A stretch of DNA of 9,046 bases, taken from positions 1-9,046 of the forward strand of contig JBEKZQ010000257.1 of assembly GCA_049509675.1 (NCBI GenBank). Reading direction: 5' to 3'. The notes below the pieces were generated by a model, which made no database searches, had not been told where the DNA came from, and saw only the letters and a program-made list of their open reading frames with translations. Made by a program: the position numbers and the translations under genes. Every line of letters starts with the position of its first letter. Position 1 is the stretch's first letter. This document shows positions 1 to 5,539 of the stretch, piece by piece. Source of the stretch: JBEKZQ01 sp049509675 (GTDB lineage: Bacteria; Planctomycetota; Planctomycetia; Pirellulales; Thermoguttaceae).

Positions 1-351
1 ACGCAACGCTCGCCCCAAGAACGCCATGCCCGCTCCCAGGCGGTCCAGCGCGTCGCCGATCAGGCCCTCCTCCGCGGCAGCCTGGTCCGCATGGAACGAA
101 CCTGCGGAAAGAAGAACTGCCGCTGCCAACGGGGCCAGAAGCACCCGGCCCTGTGCCTGGCGATCCGCTTGGGCAACCAGCGGAAGATGATCTATATTCC
201 CCATGCCTTGCAGGACACCGTCCGTCGCTGGGTCGAGACCGGCCAAGAGGTGGACGAATTGTTGGATGCCATTTCTCAACAGTGTCTGGAAACGTTCCTG
301 GCCCAGAAAAAAGAAACTCTTGCCCGCAAACGAAAGGAGAAACCGCCATGA
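1..351 (+). CDS. DUF6788-type small protein, 5' end outside the window
   Basis: The frame is open from base 1 to a TGA at 349-351, so the gene starts before the window and 116 residues are visible. An internal ATG at 91 is unlikely to be the true start, because the residues before it (GSLVRMERTCG) already look like part of the conserved domain. A cysteine-rich motif CGKKNCRC (visible residues 35-42) is followed by RGQKHP and RKMIYIP, then a helical tail rich in Glu, Lys and Arg. I recognise this pattern as the DUF6788 type, which I associate with transposase neighbours; the cysteines and histidine suggest metal or nucleic-acid binding, but the function is not established. The stop overlaps the start of the next ORF as ATGA, and AAGGAGA at 334-340 is a good ribosome binding site for that next start, so the two were probably translationally coupled. 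Family assignment is from memory of the motif and is moderately sure. Confidence 0.7.
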   Translation, partial: TQRSPQERHARSQAVQRVADQALLRGSLVRMERTCGKKNCRCQRGQKHPALCLAIRLGNQRKMIYIPHALQDTVRRWVETGQEVDELLDAISQQCLETFLAQKKETLARKRKEKPP

Positions 352-614
352 TGGCCCGATTCCACGGCTACATCGACAAGCGTGCCATTCGGGTCAGAAC
401 TGTTTTCAGCTCGGCCCCCCACAGTGTTTCAGAAAAGACCTTCCTGCTGGATCCGAATAACGATCGCCAGAAAGCCGCTGGCCCCGCCAGTGCTCTCTTG
501 CGATCGATCAGGCGACGGTGTTTCCCGGCTACGTCAACCCAGCAGAAGCACTGGCGGAGCGCACCCAGCGAGACGTTCGTGCGGTTGGCAACCGAGTTAA
601 CGAAACACACTTGA
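348..614 (+). pseudogene. Short ORF coupled to the DUF6788 gene, possible transposase remnant
   Basis: ATG at 348 overlaps the preceding stop as ATGA and has AAGGAGA 7 bases upstream, a convincing translation start. The 88-residue product starts MMARFHGYIDKRAIRVRT. Its first 40 or so residues read like a normal coding start, while the rest (rich in Ser, Arg, Gln and Thr) reads like out-of-frame sequence. I do not recognise a domain. Transposon-associated small genes are commonly followed by a coupled transposase gene, so this may be the surviving 5' end of a transposase that was truncated or frameshifted near base 470. A second frame over about 488-610 (containing DQATVFPGYVNP) also looks partly coding-like, which would fit a frameshift, but that is weak. 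It could instead be a genuine small hypothetical protein. Confidence 0.4.
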
Positions 615-639
615 CAAAAACGGCCGGATCGCTAACGAT
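611..639 (+). promoter_or_regulatory. Candidate promoter for the cupin-ligA unit
   Basis: A perfect TTGACA at 611-616 is followed 17 bases later by AACGAT (634-639), which matches only three of six positions of the -10 consensus. A small inverted repeat, GATCG-CTAA-CGATC (627-640), covers the -10 position and could be an operator or chance. The box lies 140-170 bases upstream of the cupin start, and no better candidate is visible in 615-781. Planctomycete promoters often match the consensus poorly, so this is tentative. Confidence 0.25.
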
Positions 640-781
640 CATAGAAGCAAGCACAGTGGCCCTTGCGGCCGCTGCGCAAAGATCCTCGGGGCGGACGACG
701 GTGAAGTCTCCTTGGCGGAGACCGATACGGTGCTGGGAGTCGTCGCCTCGAGGCATTTTTTTCACCCGCAGGAAACCTTCC

Positions 782-1165
782 ATGAAAGTTGTGCAATACG
801 AACAGGTCGATGCCGCGCCGGTGGCGGCGGAAGGCGCCAACGGATGCCGCATGCGCTGCCTGATCGGACCGGACGACGGCGCGCCCAGCTTTACCATGCG
901 GCAATTCGAGGTTGCCCCGGGCGGCAATACGCCGCGGCACGCACACGCCTATGAGCACGAGGTCTTCGTGCTGGAAGGCGCCGGCGTGGTTTGGGACGCC
1001 GGCGGCGAGCGGCCCTTGCGGCCCGGCACGGCCGTCTTCGTGCCTCCCAAGGAAATGCACCAGTTCCGCAATACGGGTCCCGGGCCGCTGAAATTCCTGT
1101 GCCTGATCCCCCATCCGTTGCGCGGCATGACGGAACCGTGCGCGGCGGCCTGTGGCTGCGAGTGA
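782..1165 (+). CDS. Small single-domain cupin protein
   Basis: The product is 127 residues and forms one cupin (small beta-barrel) domain. Cupin motif 1 is clear: G47, then H53-A-H55, E60 and G66 in the stretch PRHAHAYEHEVFVLEG. Motif 2 is GTAVFVPPKEMHQFRN, with P88 or P89, H93 and N97. H53, H55, E60 and H93 are the expected ligands of a single metal ion (Fe, Mn, Ni or Zn in this fold). The substrate cannot be told; such proteins include dioxygenases, isomerases and plain ligand-binding sensors. The C-terminus is unusual, with cysteines at 120, 124 and 126 plus C22, C26 and C107. ATG 782 is chosen because AGGAAA (770-775) sits at the right distance and homology starts here, although the frame is open further upstream. 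ligA starts 22 bases after the stop, so the two are probably co-transcribed. There is no signal peptide, so it should be cytoplasmic. Confidence 0.88.
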   Translation: MKVVQYEQVDAAPVAAEGANGCRMRCLIGPDDGAPSFTMRQFEVAPGGNTPRHAHAYEHEVFVLEGAGVVWDAGGERPLRPGTAVFVPPKEMHQFRNTGPGPLKFLCLIPHPLRGMTEPCAAACGCE

Positions 1166-1187
1166 TTCTTGTTGGTGAGCAACGACA

Positions 1188-3785
1188 ATGGCCGATCCAG
1201 CTTCCGAAATCGCCAGGCTCCGCGAGCAGATCCGCCACCACGACCACAAGTACTACGTGGAAGCGGCTCCGGAAATCTCCGATTCCCAGTACGATAAGTT
1301 GCTGGAGCGTTTGAAGCACCTCGAAGCCGAGCATCCCCGCCTGGTCACGCCGGACAGCCCCACACAGCGCATCGGCGACGAGCCGGTCAAGGAACTGCCG
1401 CAGGTCGCGCACCGAGTGCCGATGCTGTCGATCGAGAACACCTACAGCATCGGGGAAGTGGAGCAATTCGCCCAGCGGACCGCGAAACTGCTGCACGGCG
1501 AGTCGATCCAATGGGTGGTGGAACTGAAGATCGACGGCGTGGCCGTGTCGCTGGTCTACGAGAACGGCCTGCTGGTGCGCGGCGTCACGCGCGGCAACGG
1601 CCTCTTGGGCGACGACATCACGCACAACATCCGCACCATCCGCGACGTGCCGCTGCGATTGCGGGGCGACGATCCGCCGCCCGTGCTCGAAGTCCGCGGC
1701 GAGATCTACATGACCAACTCCGATCTCGTGCTGTTGAACGAGGCCCAGCAGCGGAAGGGCGAGAAGCTCTTCGCCAACACGCGGAACGTCACCGCCGGCA
1801 GCGTGCGACAGCTCGATCCGCGCGTCTCGGCCGAGCGCCGCTTGCGTTTCTTCTGCCATTCGGTGGGCGATACTGAGGGCCTGAAGGCGCAGACGCACAT
1901 GGATTTCCTCCGGGAAATGCAGGGCTACGGCGTGCCGATCACCCCGCAGGTCCAGTGTTTCCAGTCGATCGCCGCGGCCATGGCGCATTGCGAAGAGCTG
2001 ATCGGGCGGTTGCACGAACTGGATTTCGAGATCGACGGCCTGGTGCTGAAGGTCGATAGCTTCGACCAGCGGCGGCGATTGGGCACGACCTCCAAGAGCC
2101 CCCGTTGGGTGATCGCCTACAAGTTCGAGAAGTACGAGGCCACCACGCGGGTCAACGCCATCCGCGTGCAGGTGGGCAAGACGGGGGCCGTCACGCCGGT
2201 GGCCGACCTGGAACCGGTCGAACTGGCCGGCACGACCGTCAGCCACGCCAGCCTGCACAATGCCGACGAGATCGATCGCAAGGACGTTCGACCCGGCGAC
2301 GTGGTGGTGGTGGAGAAGGCGGGCAAGATCATTCCGCACGTGGTGCGCGTGGAGGCCACCGAGCGCAAGAGCCCGCTGCCGAAATTCGTTTTTCCCCGGC
2401 AGTGTCCCGAGTGCAGCACGGAACTCGTCAAGGACGAGGGCGGCGTCTACATCCGCTGCCCCAATCCGGCCTGCCCTGCCCAGATCAAGGAGCGGATCCG
2501 CTACTTCGCCGGCCGCAACGCCATGGACATCGAGGGCCTGGGCGACGAGCTTGTCGACGAGCTGGTTCGCCGAGAGTTGGTTCGCGGCTACGGCGACATT
2601 TTCCGACTGACCGTCGATGACTTGCTGAGCCTCAAGTGGGAGTTTCCGTGGGGGACTGAAGTTGCCGAGAAGATAGTGAGCGGAATCGAGGACACAAAAA
2701 GTTATGGCCTTGCCTGGTTCCTGCAGGCTTTGTCAAGAGGAGACATACCGGGACGTCAGGCCGCGGCGTTGGCCCACCGTTTTGCTTCCATCGACGCGAG
2801 TATGACCGCAACGATTGAGGACCTCGCCGCAATACCCGGCGTCGGTCCTGTATTTGCACCGGACATTTACGAGCAACTCCATCAGGTTATTGGCGAGGAG
2901 ACGATCGCCGATCTCAAGACCGTCGGGGTTCAGCTTGACTTCAAGCCGGCCGTTTCGGAGATCCACGCGGCCCCCTCGCGCCGAGCACCGCGAATGAACG
3001 ATGTCGGACGCTTTGGGGTTGAAGACTTCAAGAGTCGCCTTCGTTATTTTGCCGTTGGAGTAAAAGAAACCATCGCAGATACGAACGGCAAGAAGCGAAC
3101 TCGCAAGAAAGGAGTAAGCGGATTAGGGGAAACGCGGGTCGATAAATTGGTCGACGAGGGCTTGGTCAAGAACTATGGCGACCTGTACCGTTTGACGGTC
3201 GATTCGCTGAAGGGTCTGCGGCGGATCGAGGGTTTCACGAGAGCTGGGGCCGAGAAGCAGTTGGAATTCATTAGTAACAGCAAGGGTCGCGGACTGGCGC
3301 GCCTCCTGAACGCGTTGTCGATCCGTCACGTTGGGAACCGGGTCGCAACCGTCTTGGCGGCGCGCTTTCGCTCCATGCATGAATTGATTGCTGCAAGCGC
3401 CGATGAAATCGGCGATACCTTTGAGATAGGGCCAATCATCGCGAAAAGCGTCTACCAGTTCGTCCACAAGAATCCGCTCCGACCGGATCCGATTGAGGAC
3501 CTGAAGAACGTCGGAGTGAAAATGGAAGCCACTGGCGCCCTTGAATCGCGCCCTTTGGAGGGCAAGACGCTTGTTGTCACGGGCACGCTTTCGGGATACA
3601 GCCGCGATGAGATCAAAGAGACAATTGAGCGCCACGGCGGGCGCGCCGCATCCAGCGTGTCAAAAAAGACCGATTATGTGTTGGCCGGAGAGAACCCGGG
3701 GAGTAAACTTGCCAAGGCAAAGGAACTGCGCGTACCAGTGATCACCGAGGAGCGATTTCAGAAGTTGCTCCGAGGCGAAGCATGA
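1188..3785 (+). CDS. ligA: NAD-dependent DNA ligase LigA with duplicated HhH region
   Basis: LigA seals nicks with 5'-phosphate and 3'-OH ends in replication and repair, using NAD+ to adenylate an active-site lysine. Domain Ia (residues 1-70) has the HHDHKYYVEAAPEISDSQYD motif that binds NMN. The adenylation domain has K114-I-D-G, with K114 the AMP acceptor, and later EVRGEIY and EIDGLVLKVD. The OB-fold follows at about 320-400. The zinc finger has C406, C409, C424 and C429. A BRCT domain occupies about 787-865 (GKTLVVTGTLSGYSR to the end). The protein has 865 residues where the family usually has about 650-700. The excess comes from two tandem HhH regions, about 433-582 and 612-778. The second is closer to the family consensus (GLARLLNALSIRHVG, IGPIIAKSVY). 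Codon usage changes sharply around bases 2560-2640. The start has a weak GGTGAG site at 1174-1179. Identity is certain; activity of the enlarged form is inferred from intact catalytic residues. Confidence 0.96.
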   Translation: MADPASEIARLREQIRHHDHKYYVEAAPEISDSQYDKLLERLKHLEAEHPRLVTPDSPTQRIGDEPVKELPQVAHRVPMLSIENTYSIGEVEQFAQRTAKLLHGESIQWVVELKIDGVAVSLVYENGLLVRGVTRGNGLLGDDITHNIRTIRDVPLRLRGDDPPPVLEVRGEIYMTNSDLVLLNEAQQRKGEKLFANTRNVTAGSVRQLDPRVSAERRLRFFCHSVGDTEGLKAQTHMDFLREMQGYGVPITPQVQCFQSIAAAMAHCEELIGRLHELDFEIDGLVLKVDSFDQRRRLGTTSKSPRWVIAYKFEKYEATTRVNAIRVQVGKTGAVTPVADLEPVELAGTTVSHASLHNADEIDRKDVRPGDVVVVEKAGKIIPHVVRVEATERKSPLPKFVFPRQCPECSTELVKDEGGVYIRCPNPACPAQIKERIRYFAGRNAMDIEGLGDELVDELVRRELVRGYGDIFRLTVDDLLSLKWEFPWGTEVAEKIVSGIEDTKSYGLAWFLQALSRGDIPGRQAAALAHRFASIDASMTATIEDLAAIPGVGPVFAPDIYEQLHQVIGEETIADLKTVGVQLDFKPAVSEIHAAPSRRAPRMNDVGRFGVEDFKSRLRYFAVGVKETIADTNGKKRTRKKGVSGLGETRVDKLVDEGLVKNYGDLYRLTVDSLKGLRRIEGFTRAGAEKQLEFISNSKGRGLARLLNALSIRHVGNRVATVLAARFRSMHELIAASADEIGDTFEIGPIIAKSVYQFVHKNPLRPDPIEDLKNVGVKMEATGALESRPLEGKTLVVTGTLSGYSRDEIKETIERHGGRAASSVSKKTDYVLAGENPGSKLAKAKELRVPVITEERFQKLLRGEA
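2484..2933 (+). other. ligA: ligA HhH region, copy A (divergent)
   Basis: This covers LigA residues about 433-582, starting directly after the zinc finger with IKERIRYFAGRNAMDIEGLG and ending at IADLKTVGVQL. Landmarks that recur in copy B are RYFA, GLG, VDELV, YGDIFRLTVDDL, YGLAWFLQALS, IPGVGPVFA and DLKTVGV. The helix after LQALS reads RGDIPGRQAAALA where LigA proteins normally have SIRHVG, so this first copy has lost some of the usual hairpin signature. The first 75 or so bases share the GC-rich codon style of the 5' half and the rest does not. Confidence 0.8.
3021..3521 (+). other. ligA: ligA HhH region, copy B (canonical-like)
   Basis: This covers LigA residues about 612-778, from FKSRLRYFAVG to DLKNVGVKM, just before the BRCT domain. 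It repeats the order of copy A: RYFA, SGLGETRVDKLVDEGLV, YGDLYRLTVDSL, GLARLLNALSIRHVG, IGPIIAKSVY and DLKNVGV. An inserted basic stretch (TNGKKRTRKKG, residues 632-642) separates the RYFA helix from the GLG hairpin. This copy fits the usual LigA HhH consensus better than copy A. A linker of about 30 residues (583-611) with Ala, Pro and Arg joins the copies. Confidence 0.8.
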
Positions 3786-3833
3786 ACAGCGGCGCTCGCA
3801 GGCGTCTCGATTTGGCCTGTGGTTCGACGCGAG

Positions 3834-3926
3834 TTAGCTGGCCGCCAGCACGATCAAGAGCGGCACCACGGCCTCCAACCATTCGTCGGGAACTCGCTCC
3901 CGTAGCCATGCTTCTAAAGCACGGGC
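3834..3926 (-). pseudogene. C-terminal relic of an unidentified gene
   Basis: On the minus strand, 30 codons without an in-frame start run into a TAA at 3834-3836. They encode a peptide with LEAWLRERVPDEWLEAVVP followed by LLIVLAAS. It reads like a genuine amphipathic helix plus hydrophobic C-terminus, with codons that suit a GC-rich genome. It is cut off on its 5' side by a TAG at 3927-3929, at the edge of the paired-hairpin element. I do not recognise the parent protein. It may be the tail of a gene truncated by insertion of the repeat, or a chance ORF. Confidence 0.25.
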
Positions 3927-3932
3927 CTAATA

Positions 3933-3965
3933 CCGCCTACGGCGGAAAGCCCGATGAATCGGGCT
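3933..3965. repeat. Paired hairpin element between convergent genes
   Basis: Two palindromes lie two bases apart: CCGCC-TAC-GGCGG (3933-3945) and AGCCCGAT-GA-ATCGGGCT (3948-3965, 8-bp arms). They sit between the end of ligA and the end of the convergent PEP-CTERM gene. The arrangement suggests a dispersed intergenic repeat; it could also stop transcription from both sides, although neither hairpin is followed by a T-run. Confidence 0.6.
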
Positions 3966-3978
3966 GGATGCAAGCGGC

Positions 3979-4974
3979 TCAGGCGTTCCGGCGAAGTCTC
4001 CAGATTCCAAACGCCAACGCGCCCGCAAGCAGCATGGCGATGCCACCGGGCTCAGGGCTCGCTGCGCTACTTGCAACACGGAAACCGAAGGAGTAGTGCT
4101 CGGACGCCGGGTCGGTGCCGTCGCGGGTGGACGAGGCCAGGGAGCCCGAGTAGGCGTTGAACGACCCGCCACGCAAACCCCGCGACGAACCGGTGAAAGG
4201 CGTCTCGTTCCACTGCCAAACCTCGCCGCCTTGGTCGTACGTGCCATAGGGCCCGGGAGATGAGGAAAATGCCCCAACCGGCGTCAAATAGTTTGTCGGG
4301 TCGGTGTAACCGTTATTGTAGTAGTTGGCGTTGTTGCCCGTGTCGGGCAGCGTGTTGCCGGGCACCGTGTTGCTCTTCGTAGGATAGGTCCAATAACCCG
4401 CGTTGGTGCCGCCTCCTTTGTAGTACGCCGACTTATACCATTCGTTCTCCGTGGGGATGAAATAGGTAGCACCGGTGTTGCGGGTTTCCGTCATCAAATT
4501 CGTGGTGTCGCCGTTGAGCGTGTAGGCCCCGGTTTCCGTCGTGCCGTTCCCCTCAGGCTCACTTGGCTGGCCATTTTGCAGCCAGTTGCAGAGCCGCGCG
4601 GCATCACCCCATGAGACGTAATTGACCGGGAAACTGCCGTTCTTGGTGGTCGAGTAGCTATAAGTGCCCGAACTGAGGGTCCGAGAAATGCCGCAACCAT
4701 ACGACGTATCCGTTGCCATGCTCGAGTTGTACAAGCCGTATGGGTCGCCCGATTTGGCCACGGCATTAAGAAACGCGGCGTACTGGCTGGTCGTGACGTC
4801 GTACTTACCCATCTGGAATGTATAGCTGACCGCCCCGTAGCCGGTCGTATCGGCCGTGTTGCCCGGATCGCCCACGGTCACCATCGCCATAGTGATCGTG
4901 CTGGCCTCGGCGGACAGCACGCCCGCGGCTGCCACGGCCGCCGCCAGGATCATCATGTTCAGCGTGTGCTTCAT
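3979..4974 (-). CDS. Secreted FGE/SUMF1-fold protein with PEP-CTERM sorting tail
   Basis: The product is 331 residues. Residues 1-24 (MKHTLNMM, then an Ala-rich hydrophobic core ending SAEA) form a signal peptide. Residues about 50-303 are an FGE-sulfatase (SUMF1-like) domain: MGKYDVTTSQYAAFLNAVA, PVNYVSWGDAARLCNWL, FIPTENEWYKSAYYKGG, GGEVWQWNE, and the closing LRGGSF with FGFRVAS. The catalytic cysteine pair of true formylglycine-generating enzymes is absent from the last segment, so this is probably a structural or binding member. The tail has P307-E-P309, a hydrophobic segment at about 311-325 and RLRR at 326-329, the PEP-CTERM signal processed by exosortase, which directs export to the cell envelope. 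ATG 4974 is chosen over an upstream ATG (5031) because GGGGAGA precedes it and the signal peptide begins here; the upstream extension reads through a hairpin repeat. Export and sorting are well supported; the biological role is unknown. Confidence 0.9.
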   Translation of the reverse strand: MKHTLNMMILAAAVAAAGVLSAEASTITMAMVTVGDPGNTADTTGYGAVSYTFQMGKYDVTTSQYAAFLNAVAKSGDPYGLYNSSMATDTSYGCGISRTLSSGTYSYSTTKNGSFPVNYVSWGDAARLCNWLQNGQPSEPEGNGTTETGAYTLNGDTTNLMTETRNTGATYFIPTENEWYKSAYYKGGGTNAGYWTYPTKSNTVPGNTLPDTGNNANYYNNGYTDPTNYLTPVGAFSSSPGPYGTYDQGGEVWQWNETPFTGSSRGLRGGSFNAYSGSLASSTRDGTDPASEHYSFGFRVASSAASPEPGGIAMLLAGALAFGIWRLRRNA

Positions 4975-5000
4975 CGTTGTTCTCCCCTTTTTGCTATCGT

Positions 5001-5053
5001 AGGACGGATTGCCAATCCGTCTGGTTTCCAAGGACGGATTGGCAATCCGTCCT
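5001..5053. repeat. Two tandem copies of a GGACGGATTGSCAATCCGTCC hairpin
   Basis: Copy 1 (5001-5021) has arms GACGGATTG and CAATCCGTC around one base. Copy 2 (5031-5053) has perfect 11-bp arms AGGACGGATTG and CAATCCGTCCT around one base. The two differ mainly at the centre (C or G) and right edge. They lie 26-79 bases upstream of the PEP-CTERM start, in its likely leader or promoter region. This looks like a dispersed palindromic repeat of planctomycete genomes, which is recognition from memory. Confidence 0.85.
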
Positions 5054-5063
5054 ACAGCCTCAC

Positions 5064-5116
5064 GTACTCATCTCGCTCCGCGAGATGTCAAACCTCTCGC
5101 GGAGCGAGAGGAGTAC
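5064..5116. repeat. Long inverted repeat with 21-base arms
   Basis: The left arm is 5064-5084 (GTACTCATCTCGCTCCGCGAG) minus its final base when written within limits, and the right arm is 5096-5116; they are reverse complements except for one position. The loop is 11 bases (5085-5095). The left arm also forms a smaller palindrome, CATCTCG-CTCCG-CGAGATG. The element follows the two shorter hairpins by about ten bases, so 5001-5116 is a cluster of three palindromes. It has no T-run and probably is a dispersed repeat rather than a terminator. Confidence 0.8.
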
Positions 5117-5539
5117 ATTCGATCCTTAGTGGCGGAGTCAGTTGCGCCGGGGGACAAGCCAAGACAGAGCAGAGAGGAGACTTTAGGCAGCCCCCGGCGC
5201 GGTTCGCTAGACATCCGCACCGACAAAGTCGCGAAAGACGACCCATTCCTGGGCAAAACGCCCGCTCCTGGTTGATCCCCCACACGCCCGATTCGTTGGC
5301 GGATCAGGAGTTCGCGTTCGCGCTGCCTCGTCTTTTTGGGCTATTTGTGACAATCGGGGAGCACAAAAGCCAAATGTATCAGAATTCGGTCATTCTGTCC
5401 AGCGATCGGCAAAAAATTTCTGAGAAATTTGCCAAGAAAACTGCAAGGTTGCGATGCGCGGCCAACCGCGAGTCTCAGGCGCCAGCGGTCCATGTTCGCT
5501 CTTTGCAGCTAACCATCGGTCCATGCAGATGACAGGGCA
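5117..5539. other. Gene-free stretch with one AT-rich palindrome
   Basis: No convincing gene is seen on either strand; the open frames here lack recognisable protein features and suitable starts. The first half is GC-rich. Around 5340-5450 the composition becomes AT-rich and contains the palindrome listed separately. CGGTCCATG occurs twice near 5486-5525, which looks incidental. The stretch may include the promoter region of the PEP-CTERM gene and the 3' flank of the chimeric FGE gene. Confidence 0.5.
5408..5433. promoter_or_regulatory. AT-rich palindrome, possible operator or terminator
   Basis: AAATTTCT-G-AGAAATTT (5414-5430) is a perfect inverted repeat with 8-base arms. It is framed by GGC on the left (5408-5410) and GCC on the right (5431-5433), so the pairing can extend past a three-base bulge. 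In an otherwise GC-rich region this stands out. It could bind a dimeric regulator, or act as a terminator for the minus-strand gene ending at 5540, roughly 110 bases upstream of it in + coordinates. Confidence 0.35.

Noticed and set aside
745..762. Terminator made of the palindrome GCCTCGAGGC and a T-run
   Set aside because: The palindrome has no room for a loop and gives only a three-base stem; it also lies in the likely leader of the cupin gene.
518..781. Upstream GTG start that would extend the cupin by 88 residues
   Set aside because: The extension is not protein-like, and ATG 782 has a good ribosome site and marks the start of the cupin homology.
632..1249. 205-codon minus-strand frame opposite the cupin gene
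   Set aside because: No recognisable domain, and it overlaps a clear cupin gene and the ligA start.
891..2339. 482-codon open frame on the minus strand
   Set aside because: It is antisense to the cupin gene and the conserved 5' half of ligA, and its His/Arg/Asp-rich sequence is typical of a shadow frame.
3782..4096. 104-codon frame whose ATG overlaps the ligA stop
   Set aside because: The ATGA overlap is suggestive, but the product has no domain, runs through the hairpin element and covers the C-terminal PEP-CTERM coding region on the other strand.
4975..5031. Upstream ATG extending the PEP-CTERM protein by 19 residues
   Set aside because: It would place charged residues before the signal peptide, is translated from a hairpin repeat, and the internal ATG 4974 has a strong GGGGAGA site.
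4997..5116. CRISPR array
   Set aside because: The repeats are palindromes of different families with no regular spacing, unique spacers or cas genes.
4966..5532. 188-codon plus-strand frame through the repeat cluster
   Set aside because: It starts inside the PEP-CTERM leader and translates the palindromes; there is no protein-like pattern.
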